Source: Desulfosudis oleivorans (GTDB lineage: Bacteria > Desulfobacterota > Desulfobacteria > Desulfobacterales > SURF-7). Taken from it: a DNA stretch of 42,715 nt. Positions 1 to 10,341 of this stretch are shown piece after piece. Position 1 is the first letter of the stretch. The number at the start of each line of letters is the position of its first letter. Below the pieces are notes generated by a model. It did no database searches and was not told the origin of the DNA. It saw only the letters and a list, made by a program, of their open reading frames with translations. Location of the stretch: assembly GCA_020723325.1 (NCBI GenBank), contig DYJD01000046.1, positions 1 through 42,715 of the forward strand. The letters are read 5' to 3'. A program made the translations under genes and the position numbers.

Positions 1-196
1 CGACCCCGAGAGGTTGGATGGCAGCGACAAAACCCAAACACTCACGAATCGCTTTGTCTTGGCGAGTAATAGTATTCGCTGGGTGAAATATTGGCAATTT
101 ATGGCTGGACATTCCGCGCCAAGTTTACATGCGATTCCCCTGAAGCACGGAGCTTTCAATATTGCCAATCCGTGAAGAAAAGAGTAGACAACGGCG

Positions 197-3100
197 ATGA
201 CGCCGAAAAACACTCAAACCTTCATGGAAACCTCGAACCACCAGCCTGCATCCACCGGAAAGGGACTTTTTGCCGTAATCCTCGGTTGTTTCTTTGTCTC
301 CGGTATGACGGGTCTTGTATATGAAATCCTTTGGACCCGCTTAACCATCAAAATCATCGGGACAGCTCCGTTTGCCGTCAGTATCATCCTGACGGTTTTT
401 ATGGGGGGCCTGGGGCTGGGCGGTTATCTTTCAGGCAAAACAATCCATCGCATCAAGCATCCCAACCATCTGATAATAGCATACGGGATATGTGAGCTCA
501 TTATCGCCGCCTACGGGCTGCTGCTGCCGACACTGCTGAACCTCTTCCGGCCCCTGTATGCCTTCCTGTACAATCATTTGTTCGGGAATTTCCTGTTCTT
601 TAATTTTCTGACCTTTTCAGGTTGTTTTTTGCTGATGTTGATACCGGTCATCTGCATGGGCGCGACCCTGCCGATTTTGAGCCGCTTTTCCGTTGCCAGC
701 CTTTCCCACATGGGCTCGCGGGTGGGGCGCCTGTATGGAATCAATACCCTTGGAGCGGCAGGCGGGACTTTTTTATGCGGATTCGTGCTCATCGACCGCC
801 TGGGCGTTGACCATACCATGTGGTTGGCGGTCATAGGCAACACCTTGATCGGCCTGGTCAGCATCCTGATGGGGATCTATGCGCTCCCGCAACGGATGGT
901 TCCGGAAAGCAAATTGTCCACCAATTCCATCGCCGAAAATGACCGCGCCGAAGGTGAACTTTTCCCGCGCCAGGCCTTGCTGATTGCGGCTGTTTCCGGC
1001 TTCGCCACCATGGCTTATGAGGTGATCTGGACCAAATTGCTCAGCGTGATTGTCGGCCCCACCACCTATTCTTTTACGATTGTCCTCACGACCTTTATCA
1101 CCGGGCTGGCCCTTGGAAGCATGTATTTCGGCCGTCTCGCGGACCGCTTGAAAGCTCACACTTTGCCCATGGCACTGCTTTTGACCCAGACAGCCGCGGC
1201 CCTGGCAGCCCTGGTTGTCAGCCAGGGCCTTGGAAGCAGCCAGATATTTTTTGCCAAACTAATCTATTATTTTCAGGGGCGTTTTGCCCTGCTGCTGTTG
1301 CTTAAAACCTGCCTGCTGTTTGTCTTCATGGTAATCCCGACTTTTTTCCTGGGCGCGGCTTTTCCGCTGGTGAGCAGAATATATACCCGTTCCGTGCCGG
1401 AAACCGGCCGTACTGTCGGAATGGCCTATGCCGTCAATTCCCTTGGAGGGGTATTGGGCGCCTTCTCCGCCGGTTTTATGCTGATCCCTTTCCTGGGCAA
1501 AGAGCAAAGCCTCAGCCTGGTTGTGGCCCTGCAGTTGCTCTCCGCTCTGATTGCGGGCGGCAATTTGCTGTGGCGATTGAAGCCTGCGAAGTTTCTTTGG
1601 GCGGCCATGCTCACCCCGGTGCTTGTGGGTATCATTCTGGTCACAAGCTATCCCAGTTGGAATCGGGATATGCTTGCCGGCGGAAAATATCACCGCTACC
1701 GGAAATTCGAGGAGCAAAGCATCGGCTGGCTGGAATCCCTGTTCAGCGGAATGGACCGTTTTCAAAAGTTTGAAACGGAAAAACTGGTTTTCTATGGAGA
1801 TGGTATCGGCGGGTTCACCACCGTATGGCAAGCCGGTCCGGATGTAATCGGCCGAACAGACTATACCATGATCAACAGCGGCAAGGCCGATGCCACCACA
1901 AACCGGGTGGATATGTGCACCCAGACAGTTTCAGCGCATTTTCCCATGATCTTCCATGCCGGCGCCAAATCCGTATTGGTGGTCGGCCTGGGCAGCGGAA
2001 TTACAGCCGGCGAAGTTCTTCATTATCCCATCGATAGCCTGGATATTGTTGAAATCAGCGATCAGGTGGTGGATGCCAGCCGCTTCTTCATTCCCTGGAA
2101 CAACCAGGTGTTGGCCGACCCGAAAACCAGAATGATCATCCAGGACGGCCGGGCCCACTTGGAGTTGTCCCAGCGCACTTATGATGTCATTATTTCCGAG
2201 CCTTCCAATCCCTGGATGGGCGGCATGGCGGCCTTGTTCACCGCCGAGTACATGCAATTGGCCAAAGACCGGTTGAATGACAGCGGCATATATGTGCAGT
2301 GGTTCCATTCCTACCAGATGAACTGGCAGTATTTTGCTTTGGTGGGCCGGACATTTGCATCTGTTTTCCCCCATAGTCTGCTAGTCAGCACCAGCCCTGG
2401 GACTCTCGGGCCCGACTTCCTGTTTATTGGATTCAAAAATCCCCTGAAAATAGATCATGCCAAGGCCGCCCGAAACGTTGATTTTGCAAAGCAGTCGCAA
2501 AATACAACCATTCGCAACCATCGTCTGCTCTTCAACCTGATCGTCCATGAAGATCTGAAAACCCTTTTCGGCTCAGGGCCAATTAATACCGATGACCGGC
2601 CTTATTTGGAATTTGCCGCACCTAAGCTGATGCACATTTCTGTTGATGATTCCCAAGTCGCAAATATTCTGGCCTCGAAACCCGGGCTGAGTGCTTCGTC
2701 CCAACAAGTTCTCCAAAACTACTGGTCCGACACGGGTAATCAGGTCGACTACGCCGCCTTTATGCTTTCGTTTAGGGAATACGATCCGAACCGCATCAAT
2801 TTTCAAAGCCTCACAGCCGGCCAGCGGGAAGACCTGGCCCAGGCCCTTGAAAAATATGGCTCCCAGAACATCATCCGGGACTTCACCTTTGTCGGTGACG
2901 AGCTATTGCGGCAAAGATTGGTTGCCGCCTGCTTGGCAAAGGCAATGAAAAATACCGTCGATTCAGAAAACCAGGCGGACCATTACTACTATATCGGCTT
3001 TTTGAATTATCAAAGCAACCATCCGCTGGAAGCCGTCGAATATTTTTTCAAAGCACTGGCTATCAAGCCGGGTGATATGGATATGAACAAGACGTTGAAA

Positions 3101-3604
3101 CAGGCCCTGGCCGGTCTTCCCAGGGAAGAAGCCCTGGAAATACTTCGGCAGCGGATGTCACGGAATCCCGGCAACGTATCTTATTATTACCAGCTCGGCG
3201 CGGTAAACGAACAAGCCGGCAATATGGCTGAAGCGATCGCCGATTATGAGAAAGCCCGCTCGCTCCGGCCGGATTTCATCCCGGCCCTGAGCAGTCTGGC
3301 CCATATCAGAATGAATCAGAAGGAATATTCCCAGGCAGTGGCACTGTTTCAGCGGATCATTGAAATCCGGCCCGACTTCAATTCAGCCCACTACAACATC
3401 GCTTGCATATATGCCATCCAACATCGCCAAGCAGAGGCCCTGGCCTGGCTGGCGGAGGCCTTGCGGCAAGGTTTCAACAACTGGCCCCACCTATTGGCCG
3501 ATACGGATTTGGCTGGAATCCGCAATACCCGTGAGTTTAAAGCACTGCTCGCAAACTATTCGACAGCCGATCAGAAACAGGATCCACCTGTCATACCGCA
3601 ATAA
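197..3604 (+). CDS. Fused MFS-like membrane / spermidine synthase-like / TPR protein
   Basis: The 1135-residue protein has three parts. Residues about 20-500 are strongly hydrophobic with many membrane segments; small-residue motifs such as GGLGLGGYLSG recur in two halves, as in the membrane half of fused MFS/spermidine synthases. Residues about 560-800 are a Rossmann methyltransferase-fold aminopropyltransferase-like domain, with the nucleotide-binding loop VLVVGLGSG near residue 593 and the family motif ISEPSNPWMGG near residue 675. Residues about 925-1110 hold TPR-like helical repeats (for example YYYQLGAVNEQAGNMAEAI). In this family the catalytic domain is usually cytoplasmic beside the membrane, and true polyamine synthesis is often unproven; the TPR tail suggests a protein partner. 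No clear ribosome binding site marks the start; the ATG at 224 is an alternative. It stands alone and is followed by a convergent PilZ gene. Confidence 0.85.
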   Translation: MTPKNTQTFMETSNHQPASTGKGLFAVILGCFFVSGMTGLVYEILWTRLTIKIIGTAPFAVSIILTVFMGGLGLGGYLSGKTIHRIKHPNHLIIAYGICELIIAAYGLLLPTLLNLFRPLYAFLYNHLFGNFLFFNFLTFSGCFLLMLIPVICMGATLPILSRFSVASLSHMGSRVGRLYGINTLGAAGGTFLCGFVLIDRLGVDHTMWLAVIGNTLIGLVSILMGIYALPQRMVPESKLSTNSIAENDRAEGELFPRQALLIAAVSGFATMAYEVIWTKLLSVIVGPTTYSFTIVLTTFITGLALGSMYFGRLADRLKAHTLPMALLLTQTAAALAALVVSQGLGSSQIFFAKLIYYFQGRFALLLLLKTCLLFVFMVIPTFFLGAAFPLVSRIYTRSVPETGRTVGMAYAVNSLGGVLGAFSAGFMLIPFLGKEQSLSLVVALQLLSALIAGGNLLWRLKPAKFLWAAMLTPVLVGIILVTSYPSWNRDMLAGGKYHRYRKFEEQSIGWLESLFSGMDRFQKFETEKLVFYGDGIGGFTTVWQAGPDVIGRTDYTMINSGKADATTNRVDMCTQTVSAHFPMIFHAGAKSVLVVGLGSGITAGEVLHYPIDSLDIVEISDQVVDASRFFIPWNNQVLADPKTRMIIQDGRAHLELSQRTYDVIISEPSNPWMGGMAALFTAEYMQLAKDRLNDSGIYVQWFHSYQMNWQYFALVGRTFASVFPHSLLVSTSPGTLGPDFLFIGFKNPLKIDHAKAARNVDFAKQSQNTTIRNHRLLFNLIVHEDLKTLFGSGPINTDDRPYLEFAAPKLMHISVDDSQVANILASKPGLSASSQQVLQNYWSDTGNQVDYAAFMLSFREYDPNRINFQSLTAGQREDLAQALEKYGSQNIIRDFTFVGDELLRQRLVAACLAKAMKNTVDSENQADHYYYIGFLNYQSNHPLEAVEYFFKALAIKPGDMDMNKTLKQALAGLPREEALEILRQRMSRNPGNVSYYYQLGAVNEQAGNMAEAIADYEKARSLRPDFIPALSSLAHIRMNQKEYSQAVALFQRIIEIRPDFNSAHYNIACIYAIQHRQAEALAWLAEALRQGFNNWPHLLADTDLAGIRNTREFKALLANYSTADQKQDPPVIPQ

Positions 3605-3695
3605 TCTTCAAAACCGTTACCATGGAATAAATAGAAAATTCCTTTTTTAAACTCTGTACCCGAAAGCTGGTAAGCATTATAAAGCAGCAGCTTTT

Positions 3696-4082
3696 TCAAA
3701 CCGGAATCAATTTGATTAGCTCCTTTTCAACATCCGGTTTTAATTTATTAAATTTAAGGCCCACACGGTAGTAATCTCTGTTTTTTTCTCTTTTCAAGAA
3801 TTTATTCCAAATAACCTTTGCCTTCATGGTGAAGGAAACGTTGGCACCCGGAACAAAAAAGTTAATATTGTAAAAGACTCCTGGATCAAGTGGGACTTTG
3901 GAAAGCACCTGTATACCCTTTTTGCTGATGTTTACTAGTGCTGCCTTGTATTCTTGTTTGCGCAGACCGAGAAATTTGCTCTGGGTTAAGGTCAACTGGG
4001 TATTGCTCAAACTGAAGCGGTTTTCCTTGCGCCTTCCAACCGGAACGTTTTGTTTTTTTGAACTGTTTATTGGCATACACAT
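3696..4082 (-). CDS. PilZ domain protein
   Basis: This 128-residue protein shows the two PilZ signatures for cyclic-di-GMP binding: an Arg-rich R-x3-R element (RRKENRF) near residues 17-23 and NISKKG (N-x-S-x2-G) about 30 residues later, followed by the beta-barrel strands typical of the fold. It is essentially a lone PilZ domain, so it probably acts as a small c-di-GMP effector on an unknown partner. On the minus strand an AGAGGT element lies 3 bases before the first ATG (4082) and about 9 before the third codon ATG (4076), so either start is possible. It converges with the upstream membrane-protein gene and has no operon partner. Confidence 0.8.
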   Translation of the reverse strand: MCMPINSSKKQNVPVGRRKENRFSLSNTQLTLTQSKFLGLRKQEYKAALVNISKKGIQVLSKVPLDPGVFYNINFFVPGANVSFTMKAKVIWNKFLKREKNRDYYRVGLKFNKLKPDVEKELIKLIPV

Positions 4083-4374
4083 CTACCTCTGATGATGGTT
4101 CAAGTGAACAATAATGAATTAACCACTTGTTTTTATGGTCATAGCATGCACAAACGGCAGCGTTTTTTGGTTTTTCCTTGAAGTCTACAGATGATATATA
4201 ACGAAATACTCGTAAATCATCAAGAAAATGGATCAGATCGACCGGGTACAGGGTCGGGACGAGCAGAATGCACGGTCAGTCGCCGATTTGATCTAAAGAC
4301 AAGGCCTTTTTCTGGTCTTAACAGCCTCATTTGCGGGGCGGAAATCGGCATCTTAGGAAATCGGGCAGGCAAAC
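4083..4374. other. Intergenic stretch, no gene seen
   Basis: Between the PilZ gene and the dispersed-repeat copy next to the histidine kinase I see no credible coding sequence, RNA gene or clear terminator. Short open frames here lack ribosome binding sites and recognisable protein features. Confidence 0.5.
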
Positions 4375-4475
4375 AAATTGACAGCGGAATCGCCGAACTG
4401 CTAAAGTCCACATTATCTAGAGCTATGTGCATCATTTTGAAGTCGTTGCGATAGCTCAGAACATGGCATCGAATG
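4375..4475 (-). repeat. Dispersed repeat, copy A
   Basis: Read on the minus strand this stretch matches the shared core seen also near 13.2, 14.2, 15.8, 16.05 and 41.85 kb: an AAAATGATGCACAT block, then a GTGGACTTT block, then GGCGATTCCGCTGTCAA. It lies just beyond the 3' end of the hybrid kinase gene. See the finding on the repeat family. Confidence 0.7.
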
Positions 4476-4496
4476 TTTTCGAAATCTTAAATATGT

Positions 4497-7277
4497 TCAT
4501 TTGATTGTTCGGAACGGAGCAGATAGTACTTCCCGGACCTTGACGGAAAAGGCCTGGATGGAGAAAGGCTTTTGAAGGAAATGCATGCCGTTGTTCAACA
4601 CCCCGTGTCGGGAGATGACGTCGGCGGCATAACCGGAAGTGAACAGGCATTTCAGATTCGGTTTGATGTCGGTGATGGACTTTGCCAAGTCCCGGCCGTT
4701 CATCTCGGGCATGATCACATCGGTGATCAATAACTGTATATCGGCGGTGTGATTTTTCGCAATATGCAGGGCCTCCAAAGGTTTGTTGGCGGTCAGTACG
4801 GTATAGCCGAGTCTCTCCAGAATAGTCCTGCCGATTTCCAGGATCTCCTTTTCATCCTCAACCAGCAGCACCGTTTCCCCCTGACCTTTCTCTATCTTTG
4901 CAGCGTTCAAAACCACGGGCGCCTCAACCCTGCCTTTGAAGCGGGGCAGATAGAGCTTAAAAATGGTACCGTTCCCGGGCACGCTGAAAACATTGATGAA
5001 ACCATCATTCTGTTTGACGATCCCATATACGGTGGCCAATCCAAGCCCTGTGCCCTTTCCCATTTCCTTGGTGGTGAAAAACGGCTCAAAAAGGTTATCA
5101 AGAACTTCCTTGTACATGCCACAGCCGTCATCGCTCACGGCGAGCATGACATATTCGCCACAGATGAAGTCCGGATGTTCGGCACACAGGTGCTTATCAA
5201 GGGTTGTGTTCTTTGTCTCGATGGTGACCTTGCCCACGCCGGCAATGGCATCCCGGGCATTGGCGCACAAATTCGTCAGAACCTGGTCCACTTGGGTCGG
5301 ATCTATTTTGATCGGCCAAAGATCCTCACCCGGAAGCCAGTTGATTTCAATGTCTTCACCGATCATTCGTTGCAGCAATTTGAGTATTCCAGCTACACTT
5401 CCATTAAGGTCGATAACCTTGGGGGATACAGGCTGACGGCGGGCAAAAGCCAGCAATTGTCGGATCAGGTCGGCAGAACGTAGAGCCGTTTCCTTGATGG
5501 TGTTGAGAGCGGCATAAATCGGGTCGGATGGGGAAAGCTGCATCATCTTCAGTTCGGCATGGCCCAGGATGGAAGTAAGCATATTGTTAAAATCATGGGC
5601 CATGCCACCTGCTAATCGTCCCACGGATTCCATTTTCTGGGCCTGGAGCAATTGGGCTTGAAGTTGCCCTTTTTCTTCCTCCGCCAGTTTCCGCTCGGTG
5701 ATGTCGACATGGGAACCCATCATGTGGATCGGTCTCATCTGTTCATCCAGTTCCAATGCCCCCTCAGACAAAATCCAGCGATAGGTTCCATCCTTGTGGC
5801 GCAAGCGGAACTCCACCTTATATGGTGGCCATGGCGGCGCCTGTGAGGCTTTTAATGCCGTGAGGGTCATTTCCAGATCATCCGGATGAAGGCGGCTTTC
5901 CCATTCCACATAGCGCCCTTGGATTTCATGCGCTTCATAACCGATTTGTTTTTTCCATTGGGGCGAAAAATAAACCTGGTCGGTAAGCAGACTCCAATTC
6001 CACAGCCCCACATTGCCCGCGTTGGCGGCCTGTTGTAATAATTTTTCCGTTTTTGCCAAGGATTCAATGGCTTGCAAACGTTCAGTGATGTCATGTACGG
6101 ACGCGATAAAACGCCTCCCAGGTCCATGCATCGGTCCTTTTCCGGCAATGGAAAGCTCATACCAGCATTTTCCTGAGGGCATGTCCAGGGAATAGGTGGT
6201 ACCGCGATGCCAGCCTTGTACAACGGCCTGGCGAATGGCGCTCATAATGGCCTTGGCCGGACCTTCCGGCATTACTTCCTGAACAGTTCTGCCGAGAAAC
6301 CGGTCGGGCTGAACATACAAGGGTTGCTGTTCCGGAGAATGATAATCATAGATGCGGCCTTCCTGATCCACTTCAAATAGCAGCTCGGGAATGGCTTTAA
6401 GGGTTGCGGCGATTTTGTCATGAGCTTCCTTGAGTTCGGTTTCGGCCTTTTGTCTTTCCGCTATCTCAAGCGCCATGGCCTCATTGGACAACTCCAGATC
6501 GCTTGTGAGGTGCCGCAACTGGCGGATGTAATCCGAAATGGCCTTCGCCATTTCGTTCAGGCTTTTGGACAAATCCCCAAGCTCATCCTTGGAGCTGATT
6601 TCAATCATGACATCGGTTTCCCGCATGGCAATTCGGGCTGCTGCGGTTTTTAAGCGTGATATGGGCTGGCCGAATACCCTTCGAAAAACCAGGATGATTA
6701 CTATCGCACAGGCCGTCACACAACAGCAGGCCAATCCAATGGTCATAGCCAGAATCCGGTTGACGGCGTTTTCAAAACTGCTGGTCTCCACAGAATAGAT
6801 CAGCACCCAGTCCCAGGGCTGGAAATACTTGGCGCCCACAATACGTTGCCCGTCTCTATCAATAATACCCTGGTATAAATGGGCCGAATCGGCAACGGTT
6901 TTTTGAGCGCAACTACGAAATTCAGATAGAAGCGGTTCCCCAGCGCAATCACCAGTGGCAAATAATTTTTTCCCTGTTTTATCAAATATTAGAAAGCAGC
7001 CGACCTTGCTGTCCGCCCCGATCAACAGATCTTCAAAAGCTTCTTGTTGATACAAGGTCAAAAAACTGGCCACTTTTTCCATTTTCAAAGATTTTAAAAT
7101 CTCTGCCCGGCGTTGCAACGTATGGTTGTATCGGATTTCCAGTACGGCTTCGATCTGCCGGAATGCATCAGCGTGCATTAATTTTTTGGTGGTTTGAAAC
7201 GACCAAATACTTAAAGAGAAAAAACAGATTAATAAAATCGGCAAGGTGCTTAGGAGCAATTTGGTTTGGACCCGCAT
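4497..7277 (-). CDS. Hybrid sensor histidine kinase (HAMP, two PAS, HisKA, HATPase, REC)
   Basis: A 926-residue membrane sensor kinase. Domains in order: membrane helix about 7-28; extracytoplasmic sensor region to about 170; second membrane helix about 174-198; HAMP about 198-250; coiled coil; PAS about 290-400; PAS/PAC about 410-530; HisKA about 545-615 with the phospho-acceptor in GGMAHDFNN; HATPase about 655-770 with N box [15 protein letters not shown] and [13 protein letters not shown]; and a C-terminal receiver about 795-915 with the acidic cluster VEDE, phospho-acceptor Asp in [12 protein letters not shown] and Lys in FLQKPFS. All catalytic residues look intact. It begins 16 bases after the stop of the substrate-binding protein gene, so the two are probably cotranscribed and the binding protein may supply the sensed ligand. 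No cognate DNA-binding response regulator is visible nearby. Confidence 0.92.
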   Translation of the reverse strand: MRVQTKLLLSTLPILLICFFSLSIWSFQTTKKLMHADAFRQIEAVLEIRYNHTLQRRAEILKSLKMEKVASFLTLYQQEAFEDLLIGADSKVGCFLIFDKTGKKLFATGDCAGEPLLSEFRSCAQKTVADSAHLYQGIIDRDGQRIVGAKYFQPWDWVLIYSVETSSFENAVNRILAMTIGLACCCVTACAIVIILVFRRVFGQPISRLKTAAARIAMRETDVMIEISSKDELGDLSKSLNEMAKAISDYIRQLRHLTSDLELSNEAMALEIAERQKAETELKEAHDKIAATLKAIPELLFEVDQEGRIYDYHSPEQQPLYVQPDRFLGRTVQEVMPEGPAKAIMSAIRQAVVQGWHRGTTYSLDMPSGKCWYELSIAGKGPMHGPGRRFIASVHDITERLQAIESLAKTEKLLQQAANAGNVGLWNWSLLTDQVYFSPQWKKQIGYEAHEIQGRYVEWESRLHPDDLEMTLTALKASQAPPWPPYKVEFRLRHKDGTYRWILSEGALELDEQMRPIHMMGSHVDITERKLAEEEKGQLQAQLLQAQKMESVGRLAGGMAHDFNNMLTSILGHAELKMMQLSPSDPIYAALNTIKETALRSADLIRQLLAFARRQPVSPKVIDLNGSVAGILKLLQRMIGEDIEINWLPGEDLWPIKIDPTQVDQVLTNLCANARDAIAGVGKVTIETKNTTLDKHLCAEHPDFICGEYVMLAVSDDGCGMYKEVLDNLFEPFFTTKEMGKGTGLGLATVYGIVKQNDGFINVFSVPGNGTIFKLYLPRFKGRVEAPVVLNAAKIEKGQGETVLLVEDEKEILEIGRTILERLGYTVLTANKPLEALHIAKNHTADIQLLITDVIMPEMNGRDLAKSITDIKPNLKCLFTSGYAADVISRHGVLNNGMHFLQKPFSIQAFSVKVREVLSAPFRTIK

Positions 7278-7293
7278 GGCGAACTTTCAACTC

Positions 7294-8340
7294 TCACTTG
7301 TAGATATTGGGACCGGCTAGTACAATCAAGTCAGAAGGAATTGCCACACCCATCCGTTGGGCAGTGGATAAATTGATGCCGAAATCAATCTTTGACGGTG
7401 GGTGAACCGGAATTTCGCCCACGGCTGTGCCCTTTAGCACCGAATCCACAATCGTCGCTGTTTCCCGAGCTCCGGTCTCCGAATCGGCCATGATGTACAC
7501 GAGTGCGCCGTCTTTGATGCTATCGGAATTGGTCCCGCATACAATAGGATGGGTGGATTTTTTTGCCAAGGTTTGCACAAACTCTTCCAGTTCAGCCACC
7601 GGATCTTGCGAGATCCACCAATAATCGATTTGGGAATCAAGCTTCTCAATTCCCTGGATGAGTTGGTGCATGGTTTCTTGAATGTCGAAATGTTTCTCGT
7701 GATAAGGAATCTGATAAGAAACGAACTCTAGGTCGCTGCTTTTTTGGGCAGCTTCCTTCAGCATTTTCAGGTCGCCGATGGCAGAGGGATAGTCGGAATG
7801 AATATAGCCGAAGCGGACTGGGCGGCCTTTGGGTTTTACGGGTTTGAGAATACGCATGATGATCTCGACCTTGGTTTCCCGCGGCACACCGTGCACAATA
7901 CCCGATACGAGCTCTTTGGAGGGCACATTCAATTCAGCAACAATGCCGGCTCCCACAGGATCCGAGACAACGAAAAAGACCATGGGTATTTTTTCGGTTT
8001 TGGAAACTGCATGGGCGGCCTTGGCGGCTATCGTTGCATTTGCGACAATAATGTCCGGTTTTTTCGGGCCGCTGATTGCTTCTTGTAAAAGAAGTTCCGC
8101 TTTTTTCGAATCTCCTTGGGCCTTTAAAATCTGGATAGTCTCCTTCTCATAGCCGAGTTTTGCCATTGATTCCAAAAAGAATTTTGTATGCTCCAGGACA
8201 ACCGGAATATCAAATGTTTCGAGAAGAATGATCCGCGGTGTTGCGGTTGCCGAACAGGTTGTGGCAGTGATGGTGCTGAAAAAAACAACGATATAAATAT
8301 ATAATAGAAATAGAATTTTAAATTTTGGCTGTTGTTTCAT
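7294..8340 (-). CDS. ABC transporter substrate-binding protein, TrpX/BMP-like
   Basis: The mature protein has the two-lobed fold of the ABC substrate-binding family often annotated TrpX (Pfam ABC_sub_bind). Typical features are an IILLETFDIPVV-like first strand, DIIVANATIAAKAA, IPMVFFVVSDPVGAG and a C-terminal INLSTAQRMGVAIP. I choose the ATG at 8340 because it opens directly onto a signal peptide (charged MKQQPKFK followed by a hydrophobic core ending near TTCSA) and is preceded by a GAAGGGG-type ribosome binding site; the frame continues upstream to an ATG at 8415. No ABC permease or ATPase genes adjoin it. Instead a hybrid histidine kinase follows at once, suggesting a ligand-sensing rather than transport role (inference). 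Confidence 0.82.
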   Translation of the reverse strand: MKQQPKFKILFLLYIYIVVFFSTITATTCSATATPRIILLETFDIPVVLEHTKFFLESMAKLGYEKETIQILKAQGDSKKAELLLQEAISGPKKPDIIVANATIAAKAAHAVSKTEKIPMVFFVVSDPVGAGIVAELNVPSKELVSGIVHGVPRETKVEIIMRILKPVKPKGRPVRFGYIHSDYPSAIGDLKMLKEAAQKSSDLEFVSYQIPYHEKHFDIQETMHQLIQGIEKLDSQIDYWWISQDPVAELEEFVQTLAKKSTHPIVCGTNSDSIKDGALVYIMADSETGARETATIVDSVLKGTAVGEIPVHPPSKIDFGINLSTAQRMGVAIPSDLIVLAGPNIYK

Positions 8341-8529
8341 CCACCCCTTCCCCATAGATGCCCGATCTTTTACAGCAACCATCGGTAAACGTCCGGTCTC
8401 ATGAACCTTTGACAATTCAAGAAAAGATATCCTTTGATAATATTAGGATTGATGGACTCTAAATCATGCAAGGTGGGATTGCAAGCGCTACATGAATCCA
8501 TCGGTTGACACCATAATTTTCGAAATTGC

Positions 8530-8700
8530 TCTCATGCCGGGGAGCCGGGTTTGTCACCAGACCCGTATCCCACTAAACCTGGTCTCATGAAAAATGGGGC
8601 CGGGTTTTTATTTCCAGAAACGATATTGACACTATGGCCTAAGCCGGGGGCAATGCCCGAGTCCTGCTACCTTCTAAACGGAATAGATCATGCTCTTACA
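8530..8700 (+). repeat. Intergenic repeat shared with about 16190-16300, with hairpin and T-run
   Basis: The segment from about 8597 to 8695 (CCGGGTTTTTATTTCC, AAACGATATTGAC, then CTACCTTC and AACGGAAT) is clearly related to about 16210-16295. Just before it, AACCTGGTCTC can pair, with several wobble pairs, with GGGGCCGGGTT, followed by a run of T, so it could act as a terminator on the plus strand. Together with the neighbouring gene fragment it looks like a decayed duplicate of the region near 16.2-17.1 kb. Confidence 0.6.
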
Positions 8701-9014
8701 GCTTTCTTCTCCGAGCCGCTGATCAACTGAACTCGTTCAGCAGCGCTTAAAACGGCAAAGAAAGGATTGCTTTGACGCAATCGAGTTGCACGTTCGGTTG
8801 TGGAAATCAAAAAGCGCCTCAATCGTTGTATGGAATAGGTATCCAGAATATTGCGCCATTCCTTTAAATCTCCGTGGGCCATCCCTGGATCATCCCTTAG
8901 CAGACGATCCATATGATCTTTGGCGCGTCGGATGAGTGATGTATCTTTTTTCACGAAAGCGGACAATTGTCGCGACATTTCTTCTAATTGGCGATCTTTT
9001 TCCTGATGACTCAA
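8688..9014 (-). pseudogene. 3' fragment of a winged-helix regulator gene (duplicate of 16783-17742)
   Basis: The 108 residues are almost identical to the C-terminal third of the 319-residue protein at 16783-17742; both contain DRQLEEMSRQLSAFV and RLRRFLISTTERATRLRQSN. At DNA level about 8703-9017 matches about 16808-17124 with only scattered differences. Homology stops abruptly just past 9017, where the other copy continues upstream into its winged-helix domain. The nucleotidyltransferase gene that follows the full copy is absent here. The fragment therefore lacks its DNA-binding half and is best seen as a relic of a duplicated toxin-antitoxin-like module. The frame is open from an ATG, so a short protein could still be made. 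Confidence 0.8.
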
Positions 9015-9159
9015 TGCCTTCCATGTTATCGAGCCATAGTGCGTTGAGATCTACAAGAAAGACAACGTGTGAAGTGACGATTTCGTCTAACACCCGCCAT
9101 GTTGGAACAACATGAAAGTTCAACTTGCAATTTGTACCATTTTGCAATAATTATTTGCT

Positions 9160-10341
9160 ATGACGCTGATAAATCGAACAATTGAAAACATATTACTTTC
9201 TTTATCCAGCAAATATCCGGTCATCACCATAACCGGTCCGCGGCAAAGCGGAAAAACAACGCTATGCCGAAAAGTTTTTGCGCACAAGCCCTATGCCAAT
9301 CTTGAATCACCGGATATCCGCCAGTTCGCCATCGACGATCCAAGGGGGTTTCTGGCTCAGTATCCGGATGGTGCGATTTTAGATGAAATCCAGCGGGCGC
9401 CGGATCTCGTCTCCTATATCCAGCCGTTGGTCGACGAGGATCAACGCGAAGGTCTTTTTATTCTGACCGGCAGCCAGCAATTTGAAGTCAGCAACACCAT
9501 CAATCAATCCCTGGCCGGCCGAACGGCGCTTGTAAAACTGCTCCCTTTTTCCATAGGAGAATTACAATCCAAAGGTTCCCTGCCTGAAATTGACAGTCTG
9601 ATATACCATGGCTTTTATCCTCGTATCTGGGATAAACAACTTAACCCAAGCCAGGCCCTGGGCGATTATTTTGAAACCTATATCGAACGGGATTTGCGAC
9701 AACTGATTTCCATAAAGGATTTAAATCTGTTTCAGCGGTTTATCAAGTTATGCGCCGGACGCACCGGGCAATTGTTGAATATTAACAGCCTGGCCAATGA
9801 TACGGGTATTTCCCACACAACCGCCGGCAACTGGATTTCGATTCTTGAGGCAAGCTATATTATTTTTCTGTTGCAGCCATATTACAGAAATACATCCAAA
9901 CGCCTGGTCAAATCTCCCAAACTCTATTTTTATGATGTGGGCCTGGCCACTTTCTTGCTGGGCATCGAGAATGTGCTTCAGGTATCACGTGATCCGTTGC
10001 GGGGTAATCTTTTTGAAAATATGGTGATCGTTGAGGCCTTGAAATACCGCTTTAATCAAGGCAAAAGAAGCAATCTCTATTTTTACAGGGACAGTAAGGG
10101 TAGCGAGGTCGACCTCCTCCTTGTCAATGGTGCTGACATCTTTCCCATTGAGATTAAGGCAGGCATGACAATTACCAGAGAATACTTCAAAGGACTGCAT
10201 CATATCGCAAAGGTATTTCCGAGTGAAATTTCAAAAGGCAGCGGTCTTGTGTATGCCGGAGATAGAAAACAACAACAAACGGATGTATTGGTTGTTCCGA
10301 TTCATTACTTGCAAGAGCTTTTCGGTGTAAGCCAGGAATAA
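9160..10341 (+). CDS. AAA ATPase with C-terminal DUF4143 domain
   Basis: This 393-residue protein has the AAA_14/DUF4143 architecture: Walker A GPRQSGKTT at residues 26-34, Walker B GAILDEIQRA at 71-80, sensor-like LTGSQQ, a HTH-like middle region around residue 210, and a C-terminal domain with GSEVDLLLV followed by FPIEIKAG. That last pair has the acidic and Lys spacing of PD-(D/E)XK-like folds. Such proteins are very common in anaerobes and mobile regions; their biochemical role is unclear. The ATG at 9160 opens the conserved N terminus. It stands alone downstream of the gene relic at 8.7-9.0 kb. Confidence 0.9.
   Translation: MTLINRTIENILLSLSSKYPVITITGPRQSGKTTLCRKVFAHKPYANLESPDIRQFAIDDPRGFLAQYPDGAILDEIQRAPDLVSYIQPLVDEDQREGLFILTGSQQFEVSNTINQSLAGRTALVKLLPFSIGELQSKGSLPEIDSLIYHGFYPRIWDKQLNPSQALGDYFETYIERDLRQLISIKDLNLFQRFIKLCAGRTGQLLNINSLANDTGISHTTAGNWISILEASYIIFLLQPYYRNTSKRLVKSPKLYFYDVGLATFLLGIENVLQVSRDPLRGNLFENMVIVEALKYRFNQGKRSNLYFYRDSKGSEVDLLLVNGADIFPIEIKAGMTITREYFKGLHHIAKVFPSEISKGSGLVYAGDRKQQQTDVLVVPIHYLQELFGVSQE

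Noticed and set aside
1-196. Possible gene end or transposase remnant at the left edge
   Set aside because: No frame with recognisable protein sequence or repeat match was seen.
4749-5483. Long plus-strand open frame
   Set aside because: Antisense shadow of the histidine kinase C-terminal half, whose motifs are intact; no protein features.
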